The position numbers and the translations under genes are program-made. This document shows positions 18,696 through 26,408 of a DNA stretch of 64,000 bases, one piece after another. The stretch spans positions 2,294,001 through 2,358,000 of the forward strand of contig NZ_CP126238.1 in assembly GCF_044792555.1 (NCBI RefSeq), in the 5' to 3' direction. Source of the DNA: Alicycliphilus denitrificans_A. GTDB taxonomy: Bacteria > Pseudomonadota > Gammaproteobacteria > Burkholderiales > Burkholderiaceae_C. The notes beneath the pieces were generated by a model. It was not told the origin of the DNA, did not search any database, and saw nothing but the letters and a program-made list of their open reading frames with translations. Every line of letters starts with the position of its first letter. Within the stretch, counting starts at the first letter, position 1.

Positions 18696-20230
18696 TGGGA
18701 CACGTCAACATGAACAACTCGATAAAAAAAGGCCTGCTGGGCCTGACCCTGATCGCCATGGGCGTCGCGGCCGGCTGGGGCCTGGCCCAATGGCGCGCCG
18801 GCACCACACATTCCACCGATGCGACCAGCACGCACGCGGGCGCCGGCTCGACCACCGAGCGCAAGGTGCTGTATTGGTACGACCCCATGTCGCCGACGCA
18901 GAAATTCGACAAGCCCGGCAAATCGCCCTTCATGGATATGGATCTGGTGCCCAAGTACGCCGATGAGGACGGGCAGGACGGTTCCGGCCTCAGCGTATCG
19001 CCGCAGACGGTGCAGTCGCTGGGCCTGCGCACGGCCGAGGTCGTGCAGGGCAGCATCAGCGCCGATGTGGATGTGGTGGGTACCGTGCTGCTCAATGACC
19101 GCGAGGTCAGCATCGTGCAGGCGCGCGCCGCAGGCTTCGTCGAGCGCGTCTATGCGCGCGCACCGGGCGACGTGATCGCCGCGGGCGCGCCTTTGGCGGA
19201 TCTGCTGCTGCCCGAATGGGTGGCGGCGCAGCGCGAATTCCTCGCGGTGCGCGCGCTCAAGGACGAGTCCTTGACCGAGGCGGCCCGGCAGCGCCTGCTG
19301 CTGCTGGGCATGCCCAGCAGCCTGGTGGCCCAGGTGGAGCGCAGCGGCGAACCGCGCGGGCTCTATACCGTGACCGTGCCCCAGGGCGGGCTGGTCGCCG
19401 AACTCATGGTGCGCCAGGGCATGACCGTGGCCGCCGGTGCCAGCCTGGCGCGCGTGAACGGACTGTCCACGGTCTGGGTCGAGGTGGCGGTGCCCGAGGC
19501 GCAAAGCGGCCCGCTGCAGCTGGGCCAGGCCGCCCAGGTGCGCCTGGCGGCCTTTCCCGGCGAGGAGCTGCGGGCGCGCATCGTCGCCATCCTGCCGGAG
19601 ACCAACCGCGACACCCGCACGGTGCGCGTGCGCCTGGAACTGCCCAACCCGGGCCAGCGCCTGAAGGCGGGCATGTCGGGCCAGGTCACCCTCAAGGGCA
19701 ACGAACAGAGCGCGCTGCTGGTGCCCAGCGAGGCCGTGATTCGTACCGGCCGGCGCGCGCTAGCCTATGTGGTCGATGGCCCGGGCAAGTTCCACCCCGT
19801 TGAGGTGCAGCTGGGTGCCGAGATCGGCGACCAGTTGGTCATCAAGAGCGGCCTGGCCGCGGGGCAGCAGGTGGTGGCGTCGGCACAGTTCCTGATCGAC
19901 TCGGAGGCCAGCCTGCGCGGCTTGCTTCCCGCCCAGGCCGGTGCTTCCACCGCGGCGCAGGGGCACGGCGAACATGGCGCCTCCGCGCCATCGGCCGCCG
20001 CGGCCAACGCCTTCACGGTGCGCGGTGTGATCGATGAGGTTTCACCGACCGAGCTGACGCTGGCCCACGACCCCGTGCCGGCCCTCAAGTGGCCCGCCAT
20101 GACCATGGGCTTCAAGCTGGCCGATCCCAAACTGGCTGCGGGACTCGCACCCAAGCAGGCCGTGCGCTTCACCTTCGCCAAGCAGGGCGAGGACTATGTG
20201 ATCACCGCCATCGAAAGGGTCAAGCCATGA
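18695..20230 (+). CDS. cusB: RND periplasmic adaptor (CusB-like) with N-terminal metal-binding motif and fused C-terminal CusF domain
   Basis: 511 aa. The ATG at 18695 overlaps the upstream TGA; a second ATG at 18710 is possible. After a membrane anchor comes VLYWYDPMSPTQKFDKPG... (60-88), the YHS-like heavy-metal-binding motif of CusB proteins, then hairpin, lipoyl and beta-barrel domains. The last ~80 residues form a complete CusF domain with His458, Trp466, Met469 and Met471 (DPVPALKWPAMTM). The pump thus carries its own tethered metallochaperone. It links the outer-membrane factor to the permease and passes Cu(I)/Ag(I) to it. Confidence 0.92.
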   Translation: MGHVNMNNSIKKGLLGLTLIAMGVAAGWGLAQWRAGTTHSTDATSTHAGAGSTTERKVLYWYDPMSPTQKFDKPGKSPFMDMDLVPKYADEDGQDGSGLSVSPQTVQSLGLRTAEVVQGSISADVDVVGTVLLNDREVSIVQARAAGFVERVYARAPGDVIAAGAPLADLLLPEWVAAQREFLAVRALKDESLTEAARQRLLLLGMPSSLVAQVERSGEPRGLYTVTVPQGGLVAELMVRQGMTVAAGASLARVNGLSTVWVEVAVPEAQSGPLQLGQAAQVRLAAFPGEELRARIVAILPETNRDTRTVRVRLELPNPGQRLKAGMSGQVTLKGNEQSALLVPSEAVIRTGRRALAYVVDGPGKFHPVEVQLGAEIGDQLVIKSGLAAGQQVVASAQFLIDSEASLRGLLPAQAGASTAAQGHGEHGASAPSAAAANAFTVRGVIDEVSPTELTLAHDPVPALKWPAMTMGFKLADPKLAAGLAPKQAVRFTFAKQGEDYVITAIERVKP

Positions 20231-23200
20231 TCGCGAAACTGATCCGGTGGTCGGTCGCCAACCGGTTTCTGGTGCTGCTGGCTACTGTCATGCTGACGGC
20301 ATGGGGTGTGTGGGCCGTGCGCAGCACGCCCGTGGATGCGCTGCCGGACCTGTCGGACGTGCAGGTCATCATCCGCACGAGCTACCCCGGCCAGGCGCCG
20401 CAGATCGTCGAGAACCAGGTCACCTACCCGCTGGCCACCACCATGCTGTCGGTGCCGGGCGCCAAGACGGTGCGCGGCTTCTCGTTCTTTGGCGATTCGT
20501 TCGTCTACGTGCTGTTCGAGGACGGCACCGATCTCTACTGGGCGCGCTCGCGGGTGCTTGAGTATCTCAACCAGGTCCAGGGGCGCTTGCCTGCCACGGC
20601 CAAGCCGGCGCTTGGACCTGATGCCACCGGGGTCGGCTGGATATTCCAGTACGCGCTGGTGGATCGCACCGGCAAGACCGATCTTGCACAGCTGCGCGCG
20701 CTGCAGGACTGGTTCCTCAAATTCGAGCTCAAGAGCCTGCCCAACGTAGCCGAGGTGGCCTCCGTTGGTGGCATGGTCAAGCAGTACCAGGTGGTGCTCG
20801 ACCCGGTCAAGCTGGCCTCTCTTGGCATCAGCCAGAGCCAGGTGCGCGACGCGCTGGTGAACGCCAACCAGGAAACGGGCGGATCGGTGCTGGAGCTGTC
20901 GGGGGCGGAATACATGGTCCGCGCCAATGGCTACCTGCAAAGCCTGGACGACTTCCGCGCGGTTCCGCTGGCGGCGCGTAGCGGGGTCCCAGTGCGCCTG
21001 GGCGACGTGGCGACGCTCCAAATCGGGCCGGAAATGCGGCGCGGCATCGCTGAACTGGACGGGGAGGGCGAGGTCGCCGGCGGCGTCGTGATCCTGCGCT
21101 CGGGCAAGAACGCCCAGGAGACCATCGCCGCCGTCAAGGCCAGGCTGGAACAGTTGAAGGGGAGCCTGCCGCCGGGTGTCGAGATCGTCACGACCTACGA
21201 CCGCAGCGCGCTGATCGAGCGCGCCATCCACAATCTCACGCTCAAGCTGGGCGAGGAGTTCCTGGTGGTGGCGCTGGTCTGCGCGATCTTCCTGTGGCAC
21301 CTGCGCTCGGCGCTGGTGGCCATTATCTCCCTGCCGCTGGGCGTGATGACCGCCTTTCTCGTGATGCGCTACCAGGGCATCAACGCCAACATCATGTCGC
21401 TGGGGGGTATCGCGATCGCGGTGGGCGCCATGGTCGACGCGGCCGTGGTGATGATCGAGAACGCGCACAAGAAGCTGGAGGTCTGGCAGCACGAGCACCC
21501 CGGAGAGTCCTTGCAGGGCGAGGAGCGCTGGCGCGTGATCACGCTGGCCGCGCAGGAAGTCGGCCCGGCGCTGTTCTTCTCGCTGCTGATCATCACCCTG
21601 TCGTTCATCCCGGTGTTCACCCTCGAAGCGCAGGAGGGCCGCCTGTTCGGGCCGCTGGCCTTCACCAAGACCTACGCTATGGCGGCGGCGGCTGGGTTGT
21701 CGGTGACGCTGATTCCCGTGCTCATGGGCTACTGGATTCGCGGGCGCATCCCCGATGAACAGAAGAATCCGATTACGCGCATGCTGATTGCGGTGTACCG
21801 GCCGAGCCTGGAGTGGGTACTGCACCGGCCCAAGGCGACGCTGCTGATCGCGGTGCTGGCATTGGCGACCACCGCCTGGCCGCTGGCGCGGCTCGGTGGG
21901 GAGTTCCTGCCCCGGTTGGATGAGGGCGATCTGCTCTACATGCCCTCGGCCCTGCCGGGACTGTCCGCCCAGCGTGCCGCCGAGCTGCTGCAGATCAGCA
22001 ACCGCATGATCAAGACCGTGCCCGAGGTCGAGCGCGTGTTCGGCAAGGCCGGGCGCGCGGAAACCGCGACCGATCCTGCGCCGCTGGAGATGTTCGAGAC
22101 GACGGTGAAGCTCAAGCCCAGGGAGCAGTGGCGCGCAGGCATGACGCCCGAGCGGCTGGTCGAGGAGCTGGACAAGGCGGTCAAGATCCCCGGCCTGGCC
22201 AATATCTGGATTCCACCCATCCGCAACCGCATCGACATGCTGGCCACCGGCATCAAGAGCCCGATCGGGGTCAAGGTCACCGGCAACGACCTGCGCGTGA
22301 TCGACCAGATCGCACTGCAGATCGAGCATGTCGCCAAGAGCATCCCGGGCGTCAGTTCGGCACTGGCGGAGCGCCTGACCGGCGGCCGCTACGTGGATGT
22401 GCGCATCGACCGCACGGCCGCGGGCCGCTACGGGCTCAACGTGGCGGATATCCAGTCCGTCGTGGCCGGCGCGGTGGGCGGCGAGAACGTCTCGGAAACC
22501 GTCGAGGGCCTGGCACGGTTCCCGATCAGCGTGCGTTACCCGCGCGAGTGGCGGGACTCGCCCGAAAGGCTGGTGCAACTGCCGATCTGGACACCCAATG
22601 GCCAGCAGATCACGCTGGGCACCGTGGCCAGCGTGGCCATCACCGACGGGCCGCCCATGCTCAAGAGCGAGAACGCGCGCCCGTCAGGCTGGGTGTATGT
22701 CGATGTGCGCGGCCGCGATCTGGCCTCGGTGGCCAATGATCTGCGTGCCGCAGTGGGTCGTGAGGTCAAACTGGAGCCGGGCGTCAGCATCGCCTACTCG
22801 GGGCAGTTCGAGTACATGGAGCGCGCCGATGCGCGCCTGAAGGTGGTGGTGCCGGCCACGCTGCTGATCATCTTCGTGCTGCTGTACCTGACCTTCTCGC
22901 GCCTGGACGAGGCCGTCCTGATCATGGCCACGCTGCCGTTTGCGCTGACCGGGGGAATCTGGTTCCTGTACTTGCTGGGGTACAACCTGTCGATTGCCAC
23001 CGGCGTGGGTTTCATTGCCTTGGCGGGGGTCGCGGCAGAGTTCGGGGTGGTCATGCTCATCTACCTCAAACACGCCCTGGACGAGCGCTGCCCTGACGGC
23101 CGAAGGCCGACGCAGAAAGAGCTGCTGGATGCCATCCGCGAAGGGGCCGTGCTGCGTGTGCGCCCCAAGGCGATGACCGTGGCCGTCATCCTGGCCGGCC

Positions 23201-23346
23201 TGGTGCCCATCGTCTGGGGCAGCGGCACAGGGTCAGAGGTCATGAGCCGCATCGCGGCCCCGATGCTCGGCGGCATGATCACCGCGCCGCTGCTGTCGCT
23301 GTTCGTGATCCCTGCGGCCTATGTGTTGATGCGCAAGCCGCGTTAG
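20227..23346 (+). CDS. cusA: CusA/CzcA-family heavy-metal RND permease
   Basis: 1039 aa, the usual HME-RND length. The ATG overlaps the adaptor stop by 4 nt. It has twelve transmembrane helices in two halves with large periplasmic loops. Conserved features include PVDALPDLSDVQV, the TM4 region GGIAIAVGAMVDAAVVMIEN with acidic residues for proton relay, and LTPLLS-type ends. Met residues in the porter domain (for example TRMLIAVYRPSLEW region and IDMLATGIKS) fit monovalent Cu/Ag transport. It drives metal out of the periplasm using the proton gradient. Substrate assignment is from context. Confidence 0.93.
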   Translation: MIAKLIRWSVANRFLVLLATVMLTAWGVWAVRSTPVDALPDLSDVQVIIRTSYPGQAPQIVENQVTYPLATTMLSVPGAKTVRGFSFFGDSFVYVLFEDGTDLYWARSRVLEYLNQVQGRLPATAKPALGPDATGVGWIFQYALVDRTGKTDLAQLRALQDWFLKFELKSLPNVAEVASVGGMVKQYQVVLDPVKLASLGISQSQVRDALVNANQETGGSVLELSGAEYMVRANGYLQSLDDFRAVPLAARSGVPVRLGDVATLQIGPEMRRGIAELDGEGEVAGGVVILRSGKNAQETIAAVKARLEQLKGSLPPGVEIVTTYDRSALIERAIHNLTLKLGEEFLVVALVCAIFLWHLRSALVAIISLPLGVMTAFLVMRYQGINANIMSLGGIAIAVGAMVDAAVVMIENAHKKLEVWQHEHPGESLQGEERWRVITLAAQEVGPALFFSLLIITLSFIPVFTLEAQEGRLFGPLAFTKTYAMAAAAGLSVTLIPVLMGYWIRGRIPDEQKNPITRMLIAVYRPSLEWVLHRPKATLLIAVLALATTAWPLARLGGEFLPRLDEGDLLYMPSALPGLSAQRAAELLQISNRMIKTVPEVERVFGKAGRAETATDPAPLEMFETTVKLKPREQWRAGMTPERLVEELDKAVKIPGLANIWIPPIRNRIDMLATGIKSPIGVKVTGNDLRVIDQIALQIEHVAKSIPGVSSALAERLTGGRYVDVRIDRTAAGRYGLNVADIQSVVAGAVGGENVSETVEGLARFPISVRYPREWRDSPERLVQLPIWTPNGQQITLGTVASVAITDGPPMLKSENARPSGWVYVDVRGRDLASVANDLRAAVGREVKLEPGVSIAYSGQFEYMERADARLKVVVPATLLIIFVLLYLTFSRLDEAVLIMATLPFALTGGIWFLYLLGYNLSIATGVGFIALAGVAAEFGVVMLIYLKHALDERCPDGRRPTQKELLDAIREGAVLRVRPKAMTVAVILAGLVPIVWGSGTGSEVMSRIAAPMLGGMITAPLLSLFVIPAAYVLMRKPR

Positions 23347-23357
23347 TTTGAGAGATC

Positions 23358-23401
23358 GGCGGGGTTTGGGGTAGCTGCCGAGCCCGTAGACAAACCCCGC
23401 C
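23358..23401 (+). terminator. Long-loop hairpin after the RND operon
   Basis: Arms ggcggggtttg and caaaccccgcc (11 bp, exact) with a 22-base loop, starting 11 bases after the cusA-like stop. There is no U-tract, so it is at best a weak or factor-dependent terminator. Confidence 0.35.
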
Positions 23402-23527
23402 TATCCTTCTGGGCGAGCGCCATTCCCGACCGATGGCGTGCTCTTTGGTCTGAACGAGCGTGGGACTAAAAACAACCCCAGTACCGATATTGCATTGGCA
23501 TCTGGCTGCTCAGTGCAAGCTCAGACT
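23402..23527. other. Non-coding spacer
   Basis: No gene-like frame; it connects the end of the copper operon to integrase debris. Confidence 0.3.
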
Positions 23528-23900
23528 TTAGGGGGCCAACCATCCAAGCTTGTGCAAGCTGGAAGTCTGGTCGTGGCGTTTATCGTCCTCCGTGTGCACA
23601 TAGATGCTGGTGGTAGCAATGTTCGCGTGACCCAGGTTGTCGCGGACCGCCTTGAGATCCATGTTGTCGCTTTGATGAGTGCCGGCCGTATGGCGCAGCC
23701 AGTGCGCCGAAGCCTGCTCTACATGGGCAGCTGCGACCTCATGCTCCGGCCCTCGGGCACGCAAACGTGCTGCAGCCTCCCGAAAAACATCCTTCAGAAG
23801 GCTCGGAAAGGACTGAGCGTAAGGTGGCGAGTATTTTTTGGGGGCATCGCGACACCACGAACCCGTAGCAAGGAAGCAATTAATAAAATACGGGTTTACC
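23528..23900 (-). pseudogene. Tyrosine integrase C-terminal remnant
   Basis: The minus-strand frame contains GSWCRDAPKKYSPPYAQSF...SLLKDVFREAAARLRARG, then SAHWLRHTAGTHQSDNMDLK and VRDNLGHANIATTSIYVHTE, ending DDKRH... and a stop at 23528. This is the C-terminal catalytic half of a phage/island integrase (HxxR, GH and Tyr motifs intact). The N-terminal core-binding domain is missing upstream of about 23900, so it is a remnant and not a working enzyme. Confidence 0.75.
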
Positions 23901-24005
23901 CTTGATTCACACCGCGACGATCTGCACGAAAACTCAGATCACCCCGAACATTGCAACCACCAGCATCTATGTGCATACGGAGGACGATAAACGCCACGAC
24001 CAGAC
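23564..24005. repeat. Inverted duplication of an integrase 3' end (61-bp arms, ~2 mismatches)
   Basis: The reverse complement of 23564-23624 matches 23945-24005 at about 59 of 61 bases. Both copies encode NIATTSIYVHTEDDKRHDQT, one on each strand. The copies face each other across about 320 bp. It suggests two related integrase genes once ended here and were joined by deletion or inversion. Confidence 0.8.
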
Positions 24006-24016
24006 CTCCAGGAGTC
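23945..24016 (+). pseudogene. Second integrase 3' fragment, opposite strand
   Basis: About 24 codons reading PNIATTSIYVHTEDDKRHDQ and TSR on the plus strand, the region around the catalytic Tyr of a tyrosine recombinase. Nothing else of that gene is left upstream (before 23940). It is the counterpart of the remnant at 23528-23900. Confidence 0.65.
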
Positions 24017-24169
24017 ATCGCCTTGGGTGGTCTGCCTCCTGAAACCGCAGACCGTGGCTGACGCCCAAGGCCTAGATTTCCTTCTGGGGTTTGCGGCGGA
24101 CACTGAGATGGAGTGCCACCAGCTCCTAGGCTCGTGCACAGTCTCTGCCCTGCACCTTGCTGCGACCGC
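24017..24169. other. Non-coding spacer
   Basis: No gene or clear regulatory element seen between the integrase debris and the RES toxin gene. Confidence 0.3.
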
Positions 24170-24877
24170 TCAGAAATCCCAGACGTAGCTCTCGCGATCC
24201 CTTGTGAACATCACCGAGCTGCGGGTGGCCTTGCACACCCACCGCTGAATGGTGCAGTCCAGGGACTGCTTGGGCTCGTATAGGCAATTCACGTCGAACG
24301 CGACGGCGCAGCGCTCGCCCGGGGCTCGCACCGACTCGTAGCTCAGCCACTGCACCTCTCGGCGTTGAGCCTCTGCGGCCACGGCCTGGGTTTCACCGTA
24401 ATTGCTGCCATGCGTCCACCCCGAACGAGCCTGCACCCACGGCTGCCCCATCAAGTCGATGGATTCCCCCTCCAGAACCCCTTGAAAAATGCTGTGCTCC
24501 GTCAGCAGCACCTGCTCCAGCAGCCCTGCGCTGTCGAGAATGAACCGGTGCCGCCAGTAGGCGACTTCGGCGCAGGCCCCATACACGCTCTGTGCCCCGT
24601 ACCATTGACCCTTGGCGTTCGCAGGACGGAAGCGGCTTTGGTGCGCTGGGCTGTACCGGAACGGCGTTGACAAGAGGTAGTGCTTAGGCTGTGCGCTTTC
24701 AGGCAGTGCGGGCTTGCTGCCCTCAAGCATCTGTTCCAGCAGATCCTGCTCTTCCACGGTGTCCACCAGCCGCAGGGTAGACACCACATGCTGCGCTTCG
24801 ACACCGCGCCATGCGGCCATGGTGCGGATTGCGATGGAGCCTGCCGCGTCGAACCAGCTCGTATCCCATGTCGTCAC
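24170..24877 (-). CDS. RES-domain toxin of an Xre/RES toxin-antitoxin system
   Basis: 235 aa from a GTG that overlaps the antitoxin stop (GTGA, 24874-24877). The upstream in-frame ATG at 24988 lies inside the antitoxin gene. The RES region includes TPFRYSP, SRFRPANAKGQWYGAQSVYG and ACAEVAYWRHRF, giving the conserved Arg, Tyr and Glu, and later VQWLSYESVRAPG with the conserved Ser. RES toxins are structurally like ADP-ribosyltransferases, and characterised members deplete NAD+ (MbcT, Res). It is neutralised by the Xre-type partner encoded upstream. Confidence 0.82.
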   Translation of the reverse strand: MTTWDTSWFDAAGSIAIRTMAAWRGVEAQHVVSTLRLVDTVEEQDLLEQMLEGSKPALPESAQPKHYLLSTPFRYSPAHQSRFRPANAKGQWYGAQSVYGACAEVAYWRHRFILDSAGLLEQVLLTEHSIFQGVLEGESIDLMGQPWVQARSGWTHGSNYGETQAVAAEAQRREVQWLSYESVRAPGERCAVAFDVNCLYEPKQSLDCTIQRWVCKATRSSVMFTRDRESYVWDF

Positions 24878-25248
24878 GTAGGCGCCCGCATCCCATCCAG
24901 GTAATTCAAGGTGGCCACCAGGCCATCGGCCCGCTCTACCAGTTTGCGGGGCTGGCCGCCTAATGCTTTGTTGTGGCTGGCCATCCACGCTCGCCGCTTG
25001 GTGTCATCGGTACCGACCAGCGCATCCACCGAGCGGTAGACGCGCACAAGCAGTAGCGCCAGCTCTCCTTCCTTCGATACCGGATTGATGGGCTTCTCGC
25101 CCTTCAACACGCGCGAGACCGTGGCCTCGCTCACGCCGAGCACGCGCGAGAGCGCAGCGCCGGAGAGTCCCAGAAGTTCGCTTGCGCGAGCTGTTGCCTT
25201 GGCGAGAACCTCGCCAGGATCGGCCTTCATCGCGACTCGGGGTTGCAT
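24874..25248 (-). CDS. Xre/ParS/MbcA-like antitoxin (DUF2384)
   Basis: 124 aa. AAGGAA stands upstream of the ATG at 25248. An N-terminal helix-turn-helix (LLGLSGAALSRVLGVSEATVSRVLKG) is followed by the DUF2384 part: ELALLLVRVYRSVDALVG, then WMASHNKALGGQPRKLVE, ending LNYLDGMRAPT, the segment that inserts into the RES active site in known complexes. It represses its own promoter in this family. First gene of the operon, translationally coupled to the toxin. Confidence 0.85.
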   Translation of the reverse strand: MQPRVAMKADPGEVLAKATARASELLGLSGAALSRVLGVSEATVSRVLKGEKPINPVSKEGELALLLVRVYRSVDALVGTDDTKRRAWMASHNKALGGQPRKLVERADGLVATLNYLDGMRAPT

Positions 25249-25268
25249 GGCATTTCCTTGCTAATTAC

Positions 25269-25307
25269 TTTCTATGGAAATTTTATCAACAAAAAATAGA
25301 AAAACAA
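25269..25307 (-). promoter_or_regulatory. Promoter and possible operator of the Xre/RES operon
   Basis: On the minus strand: TTGTTT (25307-25302), a 16-bp spacer and TAAAAT (25285-25280). An inverted repeat, tttctat at 25269-25275 and atagaaa at 25296-25302, brackets the -10 region and is a plausible binding site for the Xre-type antitoxin. Confidence 0.45.
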
Positions 25308-25309
25308 GA

Positions 25310-25547
25310 CGCCAGGTATGTGGCACTCACGATGGCCTGCCCAGTCGCCCGTCAGCGGTTAATCGAGCCATTCAGGCGGCAGCGGCCCGACGTTGACGAT
25401 GAGCAGCGTCATAGCATCTTTCAGCCGGTTCATGTCGTACCGGCCGGAGTGGGACAGGCGCTGCCAGTCCTTGAGGAAGTCCTTGGTGTAGTCCGAAGCG
25501 CGAGGCAGGTTTGCCCGCTTACTTGCGGCTGGCTGCTTCGAGGTCAT
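25310..25547 (-). pseudogene. YafQ-family toxin, interrupted by a premature stop and truncated
   Basis: The frame runs from the ATG at 25547, through RASDYTKDFLKDWQRLSHSG and LKDAMTLLIVNVGPLPPEWLD, to a TAA at 25359-25361. Past the stop the same frame continues PLTGDWAGHRECHI, the expected next YafQ segment, then is lost. The catalytic C-terminus is therefore absent. YafQ is a ribosome-dependent mRNA endonuclease; this copy should be inactive. Confidence 0.7.
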
Positions 25548-25790
25548 TCAGCAGGGCGTCAGCGATTGCGAAGCGAGCGCGACGGCTTTTGATGACTCAG
25601 CGATGGCGACACGGCTGGTGGCGTTCGGTGCCTTGAGGGCGAACGGCAGTTCCTTGTCGGCGACGACACGGGTCAGGAACACACGGATCGCATCGGAGGC
25701 GGTCAGGCCCATCGAGGCCAGCGTTTCCGCAGTCTGCGCCTTGACGTTCTCGTCCACGCGGACGTGAACCATGGTGGTGGTAGCAGCCAT
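25548..25790 (-). pseudogene. RelB/DinJ-type antitoxin with C-terminal frameshift
   Basis: 80 aa as read. The N-terminal ribbon-helix-helix is intact (MVHVRVDENVKAQTAETLAS, MGLTASDAIRVFLTRVVADK), ending VALASQSLTPC. In the neighbouring frame the expected family C-terminus appears: RRARFAIADALLNDLEAASR, K and a TAA at 25519-25521. A small indel near 25585 therefore changed the toxin-binding tail. DNA binding may persist; toxin neutralisation is doubtful, consistent with the broken toxin. Confidence 0.7.
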
Positions 25791-25816
25791 GATGGCCTCC
25801 TATTGCGACTGATTGA

Positions 25817-25829
25817 GATACTTTGTATC
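25817..25829. promoter_or_regulatory. Palindromic operator-like site upstream of the RelB/DinJ-like gene
   Basis: GATAC TTT GTATC, a perfect 5-bp inverted repeat 27 bp upstream of the ATG and next to a GGAGG ribosome-binding site at 25796-25800. It is the expected position for ribbon-helix-helix autorepression. Confidence 0.45.
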
Positions 25830-25930
25830 GCACGTCGTGCGCGGCCGGGAAGTAGCCGCAGGTTCGCTTTTCGCGCTGCTGCGTGATCAGACAGTGGGTG
25901 CAGGTGCCAAAAACCCCGGCATCGGATTTA

Positions 25931-25950
25931 TACTGTACAAAAATACAGCA
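25931..25950. promoter_or_regulatory. LexA (SOS) box upstream of umuDC
   Basis: tactgtacaaaaatacagca contains CTGT-N8-ACAG (25933-25948), the LexA consensus core. It is 12 bp upstream of the umuD-like ATG, so DNA damage should induce both downstream genes. Confidence 0.85.
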
Positions 25951-25961
25951 TTGAGGCCAGC

Positions 25962-26399
25962 ATGCACTCAGACCCACTTCAATCACCGCAGCCACTGAGC
26001 GAGTTGGGATGCTTTGTCACCGCCGGCGATGCTTGCGTGCGTGCCGGTTTTCCGTCGCCGGCCGCGGATCTCGCAGCCCAGCGCATCGATCTCAACGCGG
26101 AGCTGATCAAGCATCCACAGGCGACATTTCTGATGCGTGTCTCGGGTCTGTCAATGAAGGATGAGGGCATCGATGACGGCGATCTGATCATGATCGACCG
26201 GGCGATCAAGCCCGTGCACCGGCACATTGTGGTCGCTGTACTCGACAACGATTTCACAGTGAAGCGGCTGCACAGCGTGGCGGGTTCGGTGAGGCTGCGC
26301 GCCGGCAACACGACATACCCAGACATCGTTCCCAAAGAGGGCCAGATGTTGACGATCTGGGGTGTCGTCACTGCCTGCATCAAGCGCTTCAAGGTATGA
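25962..26399 (+). CDS. umuD: UmuD-like S24 self-cleaving SOS protein
   Basis: 145 aa. The S24 peptidase dyad is Ser64 (SGLSMKDEGIDDGD) and Lys101 (DFTVKRL). The cleavage site is A28-G29 in RAGFPSPAADL, comparable to the C-G bond of E. coli UmuD. After RecA-stimulated self-cleavage the product joins the catalytic subunit encoded downstream to form a pol V-like translesion polymerase. A LexA box lies directly upstream, and the next gene starts 10 nt after the stop. Confidence 0.92.
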   Translation: MHSDPLQSPQPLSELGCFVTAGDACVRAGFPSPAADLAAQRIDLNAELIKHPQATFLMRVSGLSMKDEGIDDGDLIMIDRAIKPVHRHIVVAVLDNDFTVKRLHSVAGSVRLRAGNTTYPDIVPKEGQMLTIWGVVTACIKRFKV

Positions 26400-26408
26400 G
26401 GTTGGAAC

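Noticed and set aside
20194..22578. 794-codon minus-strand frame
   Set aside because: Antisense to the RND permease; composition of a shadow frame.
23358..23401. Strong intrinsic terminator after the RND operon
   Set aside because: A hairpin exists, but the loop is long and no U-tract follows; kept only as a weak candidate.
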